From: Candidatus Omnitrophota bacterium
GTDB lineage: Bacteria > Ratteibacteria > UBA8468 > B48-G9 > JAFGKM01
Direction of reading: 5' to 3'
Assembly: GCA_023819375.1 (NCBI GenBank)
Contig: JAMWDI010000009.1
Location: 1-41,801, forward strand
Length of the DNA: 41,801 nucleotides
Below are positions 23,371 through 31,901 of the stretch, one piece after another (position 1 is the first letter of the stretch; each line of letters begins with the position of its first letter). Under the pieces are notes generated by a model that was not told where the DNA came from, ran no database searches, and saw nothing but the letters and a program-made list of their open reading frames with translations. The position numbers and the translations under genes were made by a program.

Positions 23371-23792
23371 TATCCTGTACCGAATTTATTTTGGCATATA
23401 ATGAATTGTTTAAATTTCTTCATGAAAATTTTGGTAAAGAGGCAGTAGTTGATTTCTGGATTTATATTTCTGATAAATTTCTTGACAATCTTGATAAACT
23501 TGTAAAAGAAAAAGGTATTGCTGGTATGGCAGAATACTGGACTCATACACTTACAGAGGAAAAAGCAGAATACGTTATGGATGTGAGAGAAAATAGATTT
23601 TCTATATATATGAAGAAATGCCCGTCTGTTAGTATAATGAATAAAAGGAAGGTTAAGAAATATAAGCATTACTGTGAACACTGTGATATTTTATATAGGA
23701 GAATTATTGAAAAATATGGGTTTTCCTACAAAATAAAATTTATTGATAAAAATAAAGGCAAATGTTTCGTAATGATAAGAAAAAAATATTAA
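23367..23792 (+). CDS. Small cysteine-rich protein, second of a paralogous pair
   Basis: Also 141 residues and clearly related to the preceding protein: EKGIAGMAEYWTHTLTEEKAEYVMDVRENRFSIYMKKCPSV aligns with the equivalent block there, then HYCEHCDILYRRIIEKYGFSYKIKFIDKNKGKCFV. The KCP, CxxC and GKC cysteines occur at the same spacing. Overall identity is low, so the duplication is old and both copies have been kept, perhaps as a heterodimer. The start overlaps the previous stop (ATGA). It is the last gene of the operon, 32 bases from the convergent acetyltransferase-like gene. Confidence 0.65.
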   Translation: MISCTEFILAYNELFKFLHENFGKEAVVDFWIYISDKFLDNLDKLVKEKGIAGMAEYWTHTLTEEKAEYVMDVRENRFSIYMKKCPSVSIMNKRKVKKYKHYCEHCDILYRRIIEKYGFSYKIKFIDKNKGKCFVMIRKKY

Positions 23793-23824
23793 AAAGTTTT
23801 TAAATTCTATATAAAAATTTTTCT

Positions 23825-24394
23825 TCAAAATTCAGTGTATTTGGGATAACCTAAATAAAAACTTATTTTATCTTTAATTGTTTTTAAGTTGATATTACTT
23901 CCTTTAAGCCATTGTATAAATTCTTTTATGGATATATTCAATTTCACTTCTTTATCTATGTTCTCATTTAAATTAAGTATAAAAGTCCTTTCAATATCGG
24001 AAAAATCAATTATGAGTTTCCCTATGTTTGATGACAATCTTCTTATCTCAGGAGTTAATGCTTCTAATGTTTTCCCAATATCCACAATTTTTATCATATT
24101 TCCAGCAATTGAATCATAATGTTCAACAATTTCAAATTCTATATTATTTTTTAAAAGAATATCCGCTAATTCTTCATCGCAAGGGAAAAGTGCTCTCACT
24201 GAATTTTTATGCATATATTTTGCTTTTGTAAGAACATATTTAAGTAAAACAACAAATTCATTTTTATATTCAGGCAAATAACCATAACTAAATATAAGTT
24301 CCCAATTGTATATCATAATAAAGGTTAATATTTTCCTATTTCTCTTATAAACAAATCTTTTTATTTCCTCATCAAATTTTCTCTTCAATTGCAA
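23825..24394 (-). CDS. C-terminal half of an Eis-like GNAT acetyltransferase
   Basis: The 189 residues resemble the second GNAT-like unit and the SCP2-type tail of Eis-like acetyltransferases: KNSVRALFPCDEELADILLKNNIEFEIVEHYDSIAGNMIKIVDIGKTLEALTPEI, then a sterol-carrier-like end with ISIKEFIQWLKGS. Full proteins are about 400 residues; the N-terminal catalytic GNAT unit with its acetyl-CoA loop is missing. The TTG start is uncertain. The frame is open without a break back to the TAG stop of the MttB-like gene 15 bases upstream and is in the same frame as it, so the coding part could be read as an extension. It may be a gene remnant or a small accessory protein. Confidence 0.5.
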   Translation of the reverse strand: MQLKRKFDEEIKRFVYKRNRKILTFIMIYNWELIFSYGYLPEYKNEFVVLLKYVLTKAKYMHKNSVRALFPCDEELADILLKNNIEFEIVEHYDSIAGNMIKIVDIGKTLEALTPEIRRLSSNIGKLIIDFSDIERTFILNLNENIDKEVKLNISIKEFIQWLKGSNINLKTIKDKISFYLGYPKYTEF

Positions 24395-24409
24395 AGAAAT
24401 AAAACACTT

Positions 24410-25828
24410 CTACGGAGGACGGGGCTCCGATAAAATTTTCTCCTTGGCTTTTTCCCAAATCTTTTCTATTTCTATTCTTTTGCTTTTTTCTATTTCAAAA
24501 TCATATTCTTTAATACACTTTTCTATCTCTTCAGAAATTTTCTTTTTATATGAAATTGGATTTTTCAAAAATTGTTGAGTTAACATATAATCAAAAATGA
24601 TTGGATACCAGTATTCATTCTTATATTTATTTATAGTATCTTCTAATAAAATAAAATCTCCTTCTTTTACTCCTTGAAAAATTACTTCGCCATTTAAATC
24701 TTCCTCGTTGTAATCTATTCCTTTTTTTAATCTCCTTACATAATCAATTATCTCACAATCAATTATTGCTTGTTCTGGGCTAAAAATTTCATCCAATGAC
24801 AAACTACCTACACCATTAAAAGATGTTGAGTTAATAAAGAACCCAAAACAAGCACCCATTGATTTTTCTATACATGATTGTACGCCAGGAAATTTAGCCA
24901 TACTTCTTAAAGACCTTGTTGTGATATTTTTCATGCCATAAAATTCGCTTATCTCTTTTCTCAAAAAATCTGATAATAAATGTTCTGGAGTTCCATAAAC
25001 CATGTTCCCATATTTCATATCAAAAATATATCCACTTATCGGAGATAATTCAACTTTAATAGATTCATTATATGTCTTAAGAATTGCAAATCCTCCAAGT
25101 ATTTCAGATATTGCTTGAATATAAGTACCTATTAAAGAAAATGGAGAGGAAATTCCCGCCATTGGCATACTTGAAATTGAAAATGAAACGTCTTCTCTAT
25201 CTAAATATTCAAGAGCAATTTTAAATTCATCTCCACACATTTTAAAAGGACTTATCATATGTATTCCAATAGAAAAATTTAAATTCATTATTTTATACAT
25301 TTCTTCTAAAAACTTTACTGTATCTAAAGAACCATATCCAACATGGCATGGTTTAAATCTTGAATATAAAGCACTTATTTTAAACTGTAAAAGAGGTTGC
25401 AAATACGGATGAACATCTGTTGGTATTCCAGGACAGGCTCCTTTAATTTTTCTTTTCCATAGGGAATCAATAATCTTCGTAGAAAATATTAAATCTTCTG
25501 TCTTAAAAGGAACTAAATTTTCTGAGAATGGGGGATGATAATAGTAAGCGTGTGAACAAGTATACCCCACTATTTCTTCATTTCCTAATGTTTCCTTTTT
25601 ACTTCTATTATTTTTTAGATACTCCTCTAATAATGATTCTATATAAGAAGGAGATATTTTAACCCTGTCTTTTTCTATCTTTATCCCTTTTTTCTTTTTT
25701 ATTCTATCAATAATTTTATTTTCTTTAACCTCTATACCAATTTTTTCTAATAAATTTAATGCACTACTATGCATTTTTCTAATGAGTTCTCTATCTAATT
25801 TAATACCAGATTTTAATAATATTTTCAT
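24410..25828 (-). CDS. MttB family (trimethylamine methyltransferase-like) protein
   Basis: MttB-family proteins move a methyl group from a quaternary or tertiary amine to a corrinoid protein. The 472 residues from the ATG at 25828 match the family: IRKMHSSALNLLEKIGIEV at the start, SSMPMAGISSPFSLIGTYIQAISEILGG, SGYIFDMKYGNMVYGTPEHLLSDFLRKEISEFYGMKN and FSPEQAIIDCEIIDYVRRL. No internal TAG is present, so it is the pyrrolysine-free type. No corrinoid protein or reactivase gene is near, unlike methanogen clusters. It lies at the end of the glycan gene series, 116 bases after the GH42-like gene. The frame could start at a TTG at 25864. Its stop is TAG, preceded by a GC-rich hairpin. Confidence 0.82.
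   Translation of the reverse strand: MKILLKSGIKLDRELIRKMHSSALNLLEKIGIEVKENKIIDRIKKKKGIKIEKDRVKISPSYIESLLEEYLKNNRSKKETLGNEEIVGYTCSHAYYYHPPFSENLVPFKTEDLIFSTKIIDSLWKRKIKGACPGIPTDVHPYLQPLLQFKISALYSRFKPCHVGYGSLDTVKFLEEMYKIMNLNFSIGIHMISPFKMCGDEFKIALEYLDREDVSFSISSMPMAGISSPFSLIGTYIQAISEILGGFAILKTYNESIKVELSPISGYIFDMKYGNMVYGTPEHLLSDFLRKEISEFYGMKNITTRSLRSMAKFPGVQSCIEKSMGACFGFFINSTSFNGVGSLSLDEIFSPEQAIIDCEIIDYVRRLKKGIDYNEEDLNGEVIFQGVKEGDFILLEDTINKYKNEYWYPIIFDYMLTQQFLKNPISYKKKISEEIEKCIKEYDFEIEKSKRIEIEKIWEKAKEKILSEPRPP
24411..24432. repeat. GC-rich hairpin at the MttB-like stop codon
   Basis: CGGAG (24413-24417) and CTCCG (24425-24429) enclose GACGGGG. This is strikingly GC-rich for the surroundings and encodes the last residues of the MttB-like protein (SEPRPP), which are not family-like. 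It could be a dispersed repeat that was inserted at the 3' end of the gene. Confidence 0.35.
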
Positions 25829-25944
25829 TTTTAAAAGGGCAAAGGTTTTCCGTAGAGTCCCCAATTTTTAAATTGACTTACAATTTTTTCATTTCCCCAG
25901 TATAAAAATATCTTCCTTTTCTCCTTTTATAGATTCTTCCTTTT

Positions 25945-28900
25945 TTATTTTTTTAAAACTAAAAACTCAAATTTATCTATACTTTGAATTATTACGTTTT
26001 TATCCTTAAATTTAGATTTAGAAAATATACTATTAACTTTTTTAACCCCATCTATATTTATTCTTACCATTAAATTTTTAATATTTTTACCTGAAAAATT
26101 TATTAAAGACACATAATATTTATTTTCATCTCTTAAACTCTTCATTACGACAGGTTCAACAAGAAAATTAGAAACTTCAACTGGTTTAAAAATTCCTCTT
26201 AGAAAATACTCTAATATTTCTCTTACATTTTCATTAAAATTTGTTGGTAAATAATTTGAAAGTTCATCAATGCCCCCTCTTCCATAAGGTAAAAGTGGGA
26301 AAGAATTTTCTAAATACGAAATACCAGGCAATGCACCAATTATTAGTGTTTTCCCTTTTCCATAATTATTACTTACACAAGCAATTTCGCCATTTTTAAA
26401 ATATCCTTCTGGTTTACCATTAGTAACTTTAAAACTTTGTCTATATCCATAAATATTAAGAGAAGGTAAAACCTCATTGAAATAAATTCTATCAATAACC
26501 TCTGCATGTAGTAAATCAAGTTTTGGTCTCATAAAATGTTGCTTTTTTTCAAATTTAAAACCTTCTATCCCGAAGAGATTTTTCATATCTTCTATTTCTT
26601 TATTATATTCATCATAAAATGGCCCACCTGCTAAAGAAATCAAATATCCTCCGTTTTCAACCCAATTCTTAAGTTTTCCAACTACTTTTCTTTTTATATG
26701 ATCTCCTATAAAGATTACAACTTTGTACTTATCTATATAGTTTTCAATGATATCCTCTTCGCATATAAAATCTACAGGAAATTGAAGATGTCTTAAAATA
26801 TAATAAAAATTTTGCCTTTCTTGTGGATATATAGAATTTCCGGGTAATCTATTTTCAACTTTAATTGACATGTCCCATATGTTCGTTGTTTCGGAATATA
26901 AAATTGCTATATCTGCATCAATAACTTTACCATCTAAAAGATAATCTTCTATCTTGCCTACTGTAAAACTTGTTCTTTTTATTCCTTTTAAAACATCAGG
27001 ATATCCGATAGTAGAACATTCAGTAGGATAACCAAAAGCATAGTATTGTAAAAACTTAAAACCGTGTGATAGCAAAGAATAACTTGCCAGTTCTACAAAA
27101 TCGCCAGTATATCCTCTGTTTCCATCACTTATAATATAAGATCCCATAGGAATATTGTAATATTTTGAGAGAGATCTTGCAATCGCTCCTTCAAAAGATT
27201 GTGTCTGTGGTCCTATATAATCAGGAGTTCCACCAAATCCCCAAGATGTTTCACTACTATATGCAGTTACTCCTCTATTTCTAAATAAGTCAAAAACTTC
27301 AACACCATCTTTAAGAGATGGAAATCCTCCTGTTGAAATATATATGCTTCCTGAGGTTGTTCTTGTTCCCTTAGGATAAATTTTTTCAATTAATTCAGTA
27401 GCTTTCCTACATACCTCTGTAAAAAGTTTTGCTCTAAATTCCAATGAATGATAAAAAAGAACAGGATCATTCTTTGCTTCCTCTATAGAACCTGTTCCAA
27501 TTTTATTATATTCCTTAAAGCCATTTTCTTCCATATAATTTTTAAATTTCTCATTAATGATATCCCATGTTCTTAATTTATCAAGTGGAGGAGGGCCTGC
27601 TTCTTCAATTAATTTTATGTATAATGGCATTTCTCTTCCAAGTTCATTTTTTAATTTTTCCCAACTATCTTTATATAATTTTTCAAGACCTTCAAATTTC
27701 CCTTCATAAAATTCTCTTTTCAAATGCATATTTTGTAAAGTTATAAAGCCAATAGATGTGTTAAACCCAGTCCAATTTGCATCTTTGCCATAAATTTCTG
27801 GTAAAGCTCTGTAAAAAGAACAATTCATACCACAACTTTTAGCAAGTTCAAATAATAAATATGAGAATTTACCTGTAATATCTGCTCCAAGAAAAATTTT
27901 TTCTACTTTTTTGCCTTTTATTTTATAATTATCTAAAATCTTTATTTGTTTTTTAAAAAATTCTTCAAATGTTAATGCTTTTTCAAAACCAAGTATTCCT
28001 CTTTCATATCTTTCTTTGCCAATTCCAACTATTAACCACTCTTCTTTTCTCTTATTATCTAAACTTAATTTTTTAACAATATTATCTTTATTTTTCAAGG
28101 ATACTTCTATATTTATTTTTCCATCTCCTTCCAAATTAAATATCAAAACAGGTGACATTACTGAACTTACATCTATTCTCTCCCAGTTACTGACAAAACC
28201 TTTACTTAACAATATATTTTTTTGTGGAACTTTTTCAATCAGACCTTCCTTTGTAAAATAAAATGTTTTTTTAGGACCTTTATAATAGCCAAGCAACCAC
28301 CATTCATATCCTATTTTCAATATTAAATTTTCCCCTTCAACTACATTAATTTTTAAAAATAAAGGTATAGAAAATCTTGAAATAATAGGCGGAACTTGTT
28401 TTTCTCTCCATTTCCAGTCATCTGCTGGTTTTAACATTAAATTATCTGTAATATATATAAAATCAATAACTCTTTTTGCTGATGGTTTTTCATTTTCGTC
28501 CTTCATTAAAAAAATTCTTGCCTTACCTTTTTTTAAGTTTAAAACACATCCTTGATAGACATAATCAGTATTATGCCAGACCCATGGACCCTGAATAGTC
28601 AGACCAATTCCAAAAGGGAAATATTTTTCATCGTTTTTACTTCCAAATGTTTTCACTTTCTTTTCTCCATCTTGTTCGATAATAATTTTAAATAAGGAAC
28701 CAAATCCATAGCAACTTTCGTATCTTACCCATAAAGCATAATCTTTTGTTTCAGGAATTTCAATATCATAATATGCTACTGCCACTTCATTCGTTTCATC
28801 TGCGATAAGTTTTGTTCCTGACCATAAATTTGGTTGTGATGGAAAATATCCATAATCACTTATTTCCCAACCTTTTATAATATTGAAATTCTCTGCTTCT

Positions 28901-28995
28901 ATAGGTAATTCAAAAAATGATTCTGCGTTTATGAAACATTCCATAACCGATAAAATTATAAAAAATAAAAAAAATTTATTAACATTTTCAATCAT
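25945..28995 (-). CDS. Exported glycoside hydrolase-like protein, GH42/beta-galactosidase-like
   Basis: The 1016 residues begin with a signal peptide (to about residue 24). Residues about 28-180 look like a carbohydrate-binding jelly roll (PIEAENFNIIKGWEI, ETKDYALWVRYES, FIYITDNLMLKP). A central region of about 400 residues is barrel-like (GGTPDYIGPQTQSFEGAIARSLSKYYNIPMGSY). The C-terminal part contains a GH42-style trimerisation-like Rossmann unit (YKVVIFIGDHIKRKVVGKLKNWVENGGYLISLAGGP, then GKGKTLIIGALPG). I cannot place catalytic residues. It overlaps the upstream gene by four bases (ATGA). Confidence 0.65.
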   Translation of the reverse strand: MIENVNKFFLFFIILSVMECFINAESFFELPIEAENFNIIKGWEISDYGYFPSQPNLWSGTKLIADETNEVAVAYYDIEIPETKDYALWVRYESCYGFGSLFKIIIEQDGEKKVKTFGSKNDEKYFPFGIGLTIQGPWVWHNTDYVYQGCVLNLKKGKARIFLMKDENEKPSAKRVIDFIYITDNLMLKPADDWKWREKQVPPIISRFSIPLFLKINVVEGENLILKIGYEWWLLGYYKGPKKTFYFTKEGLIEKVPQKNILLSKGFVSNWERIDVSSVMSPVLIFNLEGDGKINIEVSLKNKDNIVKKLSLDNKRKEEWLIVGIGKERYERGILGFEKALTFEEFFKKQIKILDNYKIKGKKVEKIFLGADITGKFSYLLFELAKSCGMNCSFYRALPEIYGKDANWTGFNTSIGFITLQNMHLKREFYEGKFEGLEKLYKDSWEKLKNELGREMPLYIKLIEEAGPPPLDKLRTWDIINEKFKNYMEENGFKEYNKIGTGSIEEAKNDPVLFYHSLEFRAKLFTEVCRKATELIEKIYPKGTRTTSGSIYISTGGFPSLKDGVEVFDLFRNRGVTAYSSETSWGFGGTPDYIGPQTQSFEGAIARSLSKYYNIPMGSYIISDGNRGYTGDFVELASYSLLSHGFKFLQYYAFGYPTECSTIGYPDVLKGIKRTSFTVGKIEDYLLDGKVIDADIAILYSETTNIWDMSIKVENRLPGNSIYPQERQNFYYILRHLQFPVDFICEEDIIENYIDKYKVVIFIGDHIKRKVVGKLKNWVENGGYLISLAGGPFYDEYNKEIEDMKNLFGIEGFKFEKKQHFMRPKLDLLHAEVIDRIYFNEVLPSLNIYGYRQSFKVTNGKPEGYFKNGEIACVSNNYGKGKTLIIGALPGISYLENSFPLLPYGRGGIDELSNYLPTNFNENVREILEYFLRGIFKPVEVSNFLVEPVVMKSLRDENKYYVSLINFSGKNIKNLMVRINIDGVKKVNSIFSKSKFKDKNVIIQSIDKFEFLVLKK

Positions 28996-31889
28996 TTGTT
29001 TATAAGATATCTTATTAATTGTTCATCGGTTCCTTCTTTAATAAGTTTTTGTATCTCTGGATCTTTTACATCATCAAATGTTTTTGCACCCAGTTTTTCT
29101 CTTATCATCATAGCAAGATTGGCTGTCTGTGCTGCTTCTCTTATTTCTTCCCATATAATTGTTGGAATCGGTCCATGCCTACTAATTACATGGCCCATTG
29201 TTGATGCATCAGGTATATGTTCATAAGCAGTATCCCATTGGTCTCTCCAAGGATAATTCAAAGCGAAGAATGCTACACCAACACAATTACCAGGTTGAGA
29301 TGGTACTAATCTTATACCTGGTTCTCTTGCTGTTTTATCCCATAAACATGGTGTTGTATACCACATCCATGGCTTTTTTAAATAAATTTCCTTTTTCTTA
29401 GGATTATCATAATAAGGAGAAAAAACATGCAAACTATATGGAATCCAGAAATCGCAATATGGAGCAAGAATTTTGAATGTTTCAAGTGTTGCTGCCTCGC
29501 CTGGATTATATGCTATTCTTATTTTAGGGTCTATCTGTTTTATTGCTTTTGCTGGTTCTATATAACGTATAAGCTCTGTTTCAGTTTTGCCACATGGTTC
29601 ATCCAAAGGCATAACAAAATAATCTTCGTAATCAAGGCCTAAATTTTTTATTCTTTCTACAAATTCCTTTGCGTTCTCTGGTTTAGGAGCGCGTATTGCA
29701 AGTAATCTAATACCCCATTTTTTCATTTCTTCTTTTTTCATCTCTCCAGACCAAACATTCATCCCATGTTCAACAAAATCTTTGATATATGCCTCTCCCT
29801 CATGTGGATTTGACCAACCATAGATAAGAACTGGTCTTTCTGGATTAATCTTAAGGTTTGCAACTTTTACATTTAAAATTATATCATAGGATTCCACATT
29901 TTTCCCAAAGATAAGAATTTTTCCAGAATAATCACCTGGTGGTAATCCTTTAGTATTGACAGTAATCCATATTCCAGCAACATTCAAAGGTGGAACAATT
30001 ATATACGGTCTTCTTAAAAGGAAAAATGGGGTCCATGCTTGTCTATCTACTCCATAAGGAACAAATGCCTGAACTCGCCATTCAATTGTTCCAGGATAAG
30101 TTTTATTGCCTGATTTCAATGGTTCTATTTTAACATTAAGGATTATAGGATCTTCAGTAAGATTTCTTATACCAACACTAACTGCTCTATAAGTATCCTG
30201 AGCCATCAAAAGTTCCTTTTTTCTTGTCCTTCCTTTTAGTTCTTCATAAGGCCAAGAATCTCCAGGAGAAATTTTGTCTGCCCATACCTCTTGAGAAAGT
30301 CGTCTATATGGATTTTCCTGGAGCCACAAAAGAAGTTTATCTCCAGGTTTTGCTCCTAATTTTCTTGCTTTCTCCATATACATTTCAATTGTCCAAGGAG
30401 GTCTTACCGTGCCATGTGGAATATAATTTGGATCATCAATAAGAAAAAGTGTATAAATCCTTCTATAAGTTTCACCTGAACCTGCTCCATCAAGGATAAA
30501 ATCAAACCTTACTTTTCCTGGTTTTTCTACTTTTATTTCTCCCATTTTAATCCAAATACTCGGAATTTTACCTTGGTGGTGATATATAAATTGCTCCTTT
30601 TCATCAACATATGCTTTACAAAAATAAGGGGCTGAATAAGAGAGATTTACTCGGTCTGAAAGTATCCAGCAATAATACGTCCCTGGATTTCTAATCTCTA
30701 CTTCTGTAGAAACAGTTCCACGACAATTTCCATAACTCGCCTTAAGACAACCGGGTCCGCCGTACCAATTACCATATTTTTCATATTTTGAACCTTTTTC
30801 ATAATTTCCATCCTCTCTTAATCCTTCAATATTTCCACCAACATCATGCCATATATAATTATACCCAATAGGTTCTTTTGTTATATCTTTTTCAAGTATC
30901 TTAATTTGTCTTCTTGCTCTAACAGGATTGGCAACCATGTTCCATATTTCATTAAAAACAACCTGTCTTTCTGGTTCTCGATAATCAGGTGGGTTTTTTT
31001 CATCATATTCCTTCTTGCTTAATTCATCTATTTCTCTTTCCCAGAATCTTTTACTAAGTTCAAATAATTTGGGATATTTTTCTCTATCTTCCCAAGAAAT
31101 TGGTCTAATTTGCCACCACTTCCATATTTCATATTCATCATTATTAAGAGGAACATTAATAGTCCACTGTATACCCTCTGGCTTTGAAATTTCTTTTATA
31201 TTTCTTAAATCTTCCTCTGTTGGTGGGCCTTTCCATATCTCTTCTGTAAGATAAAAACAATCAACTCTTCTTTTAGCATATCCACCTTTAGAGTGCCACC
31301 ATGGTGTGACATGCCCTAATTTAATAACTAAATCTCCTTCTGGAAGGTCAACCAGCATATCTTTCCACATAATACCTTCTTTTTCAGGAGGTTTATCATA
31401 AAATTCATCCATCTGAAAAATTGGACCAAGATATTCTTTATCTTTCTTGTAGAACTTGATAAATGTGACACCACGATGCCCAACCCATGCATAATATGAA
31501 AGAAAAAATCTATATATTCCTGCTTTTGGAATTTTCAATGGAATTGAACAAGTGGGACCAGCATCATACCAATGACTCTCTATAAATCTATCACCAACTA
31601 TTTTCCATCCACCAAGATTTTCAAGGCCAAGTAGTTCAGGTTCAACAAGGATTCTTATGATTGATTCTGGTTTTTTTAGTTGAGAAGATGGAATTAAGTC
31701 TTCAGGAGTATATTTCAAATCTTTTAAATATTGGTGGAATTTTAAAATCATTTCAGGATTATGCCCCATATGCCATAATGTCATTCCAAGAGAATATCTT
31801 GCTCCAAGCGGTTCATCAACAATTTCAGAATAAACTAAATTTGAAATAAACAAAGTAAATATCAAAAAATATCTCACACTTTTTACCAT
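28992..31889 (-). CDS. Exported GH123/DUF4091-like protein with binding modules
   Basis: A 965-residue protein with a signal peptide (MVKSVRYFLIFTLFISNLVYS). Residues about 105-230 and 370-490 look like two binding modules (GIYRFFLSYYAWVGHRG with DCFYLTEEIW; GTYYCWILSDRVNLSYSAPY with YTLFLIDDPNY). A beta-sandwich (about 585-680) precedes a C-terminal barrel with YFVMPLDEP near residue 770, the Asp-Glu pair expected in GH123-like (DUF4091) enzymes, and IDPKIRIAYNPGEAA after it. GH123 enzymes cut terminal N-acetylgalactosamine, which would fit an amino-sugar target, but the exact activity is unknown. A GGAGG site precedes the ATG. Confidence 0.68.
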   Translation of the reverse strand: MVKSVRYFLIFTLFISNLVYSEIVDEPLGARYSLGMTLWHMGHNPEMILKFHQYLKDLKYTPEDLIPSSQLKKPESIIRILVEPELLGLENLGGWKIVGDRFIESHWYDAGPTCSIPLKIPKAGIYRFFLSYYAWVGHRGVTFIKFYKKDKEYLGPIFQMDEFYDKPPEKEGIMWKDMLVDLPEGDLVIKLGHVTPWWHSKGGYAKRRVDCFYLTEEIWKGPPTEEDLRNIKEISKPEGIQWTINVPLNNDEYEIWKWWQIRPISWEDREKYPKLFELSKRFWEREIDELSKKEYDEKNPPDYREPERQVVFNEIWNMVANPVRARRQIKILEKDITKEPIGYNYIWHDVGGNIEGLREDGNYEKGSKYEKYGNWYGGPGCLKASYGNCRGTVSTEVEIRNPGTYYCWILSDRVNLSYSAPYFCKAYVDEKEQFIYHHQGKIPSIWIKMGEIKVEKPGKVRFDFILDGAGSGETYRRIYTLFLIDDPNYIPHGTVRPPWTIEMYMEKARKLGAKPGDKLLLWLQENPYRRLSQEVWADKISPGDSWPYEELKGRTRKKELLMAQDTYRAVSVGIRNLTEDPIILNVKIEPLKSGNKTYPGTIEWRVQAFVPYGVDRQAWTPFFLLRRPYIIVPPLNVAGIWITVNTKGLPPGDYSGKILIFGKNVESYDIILNVKVANLKINPERPVLIYGWSNPHEGEAYIKDFVEHGMNVWSGEMKKEEMKKWGIRLLAIRAPKPENAKEFVERIKNLGLDYEDYFVMPLDEPCGKTETELIRYIEPAKAIKQIDPKIRIAYNPGEAATLETFKILAPYCDFWIPYSLHVFSPYYDNPKKKEIYLKKPWMWYTTPCLWDKTAREPGIRLVPSQPGNCVGVAFFALNYPWRDQWDTAYEHIPDASTMGHVISRHGPIPTIIWEEIREAAQTANLAMMIREKLGAKTFDDVKDPEIQKLIKEGTDEQLIRYLINK

Positions 31890-31901
31890 ATTCCCTCCTT
31901 C

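Noticed and set aside
24410-25828. Pyrrolysine-containing MttB
   Set aside because: There is no in-frame TAG at the usual internal position; the only TAG is at the end of the conserved domain.
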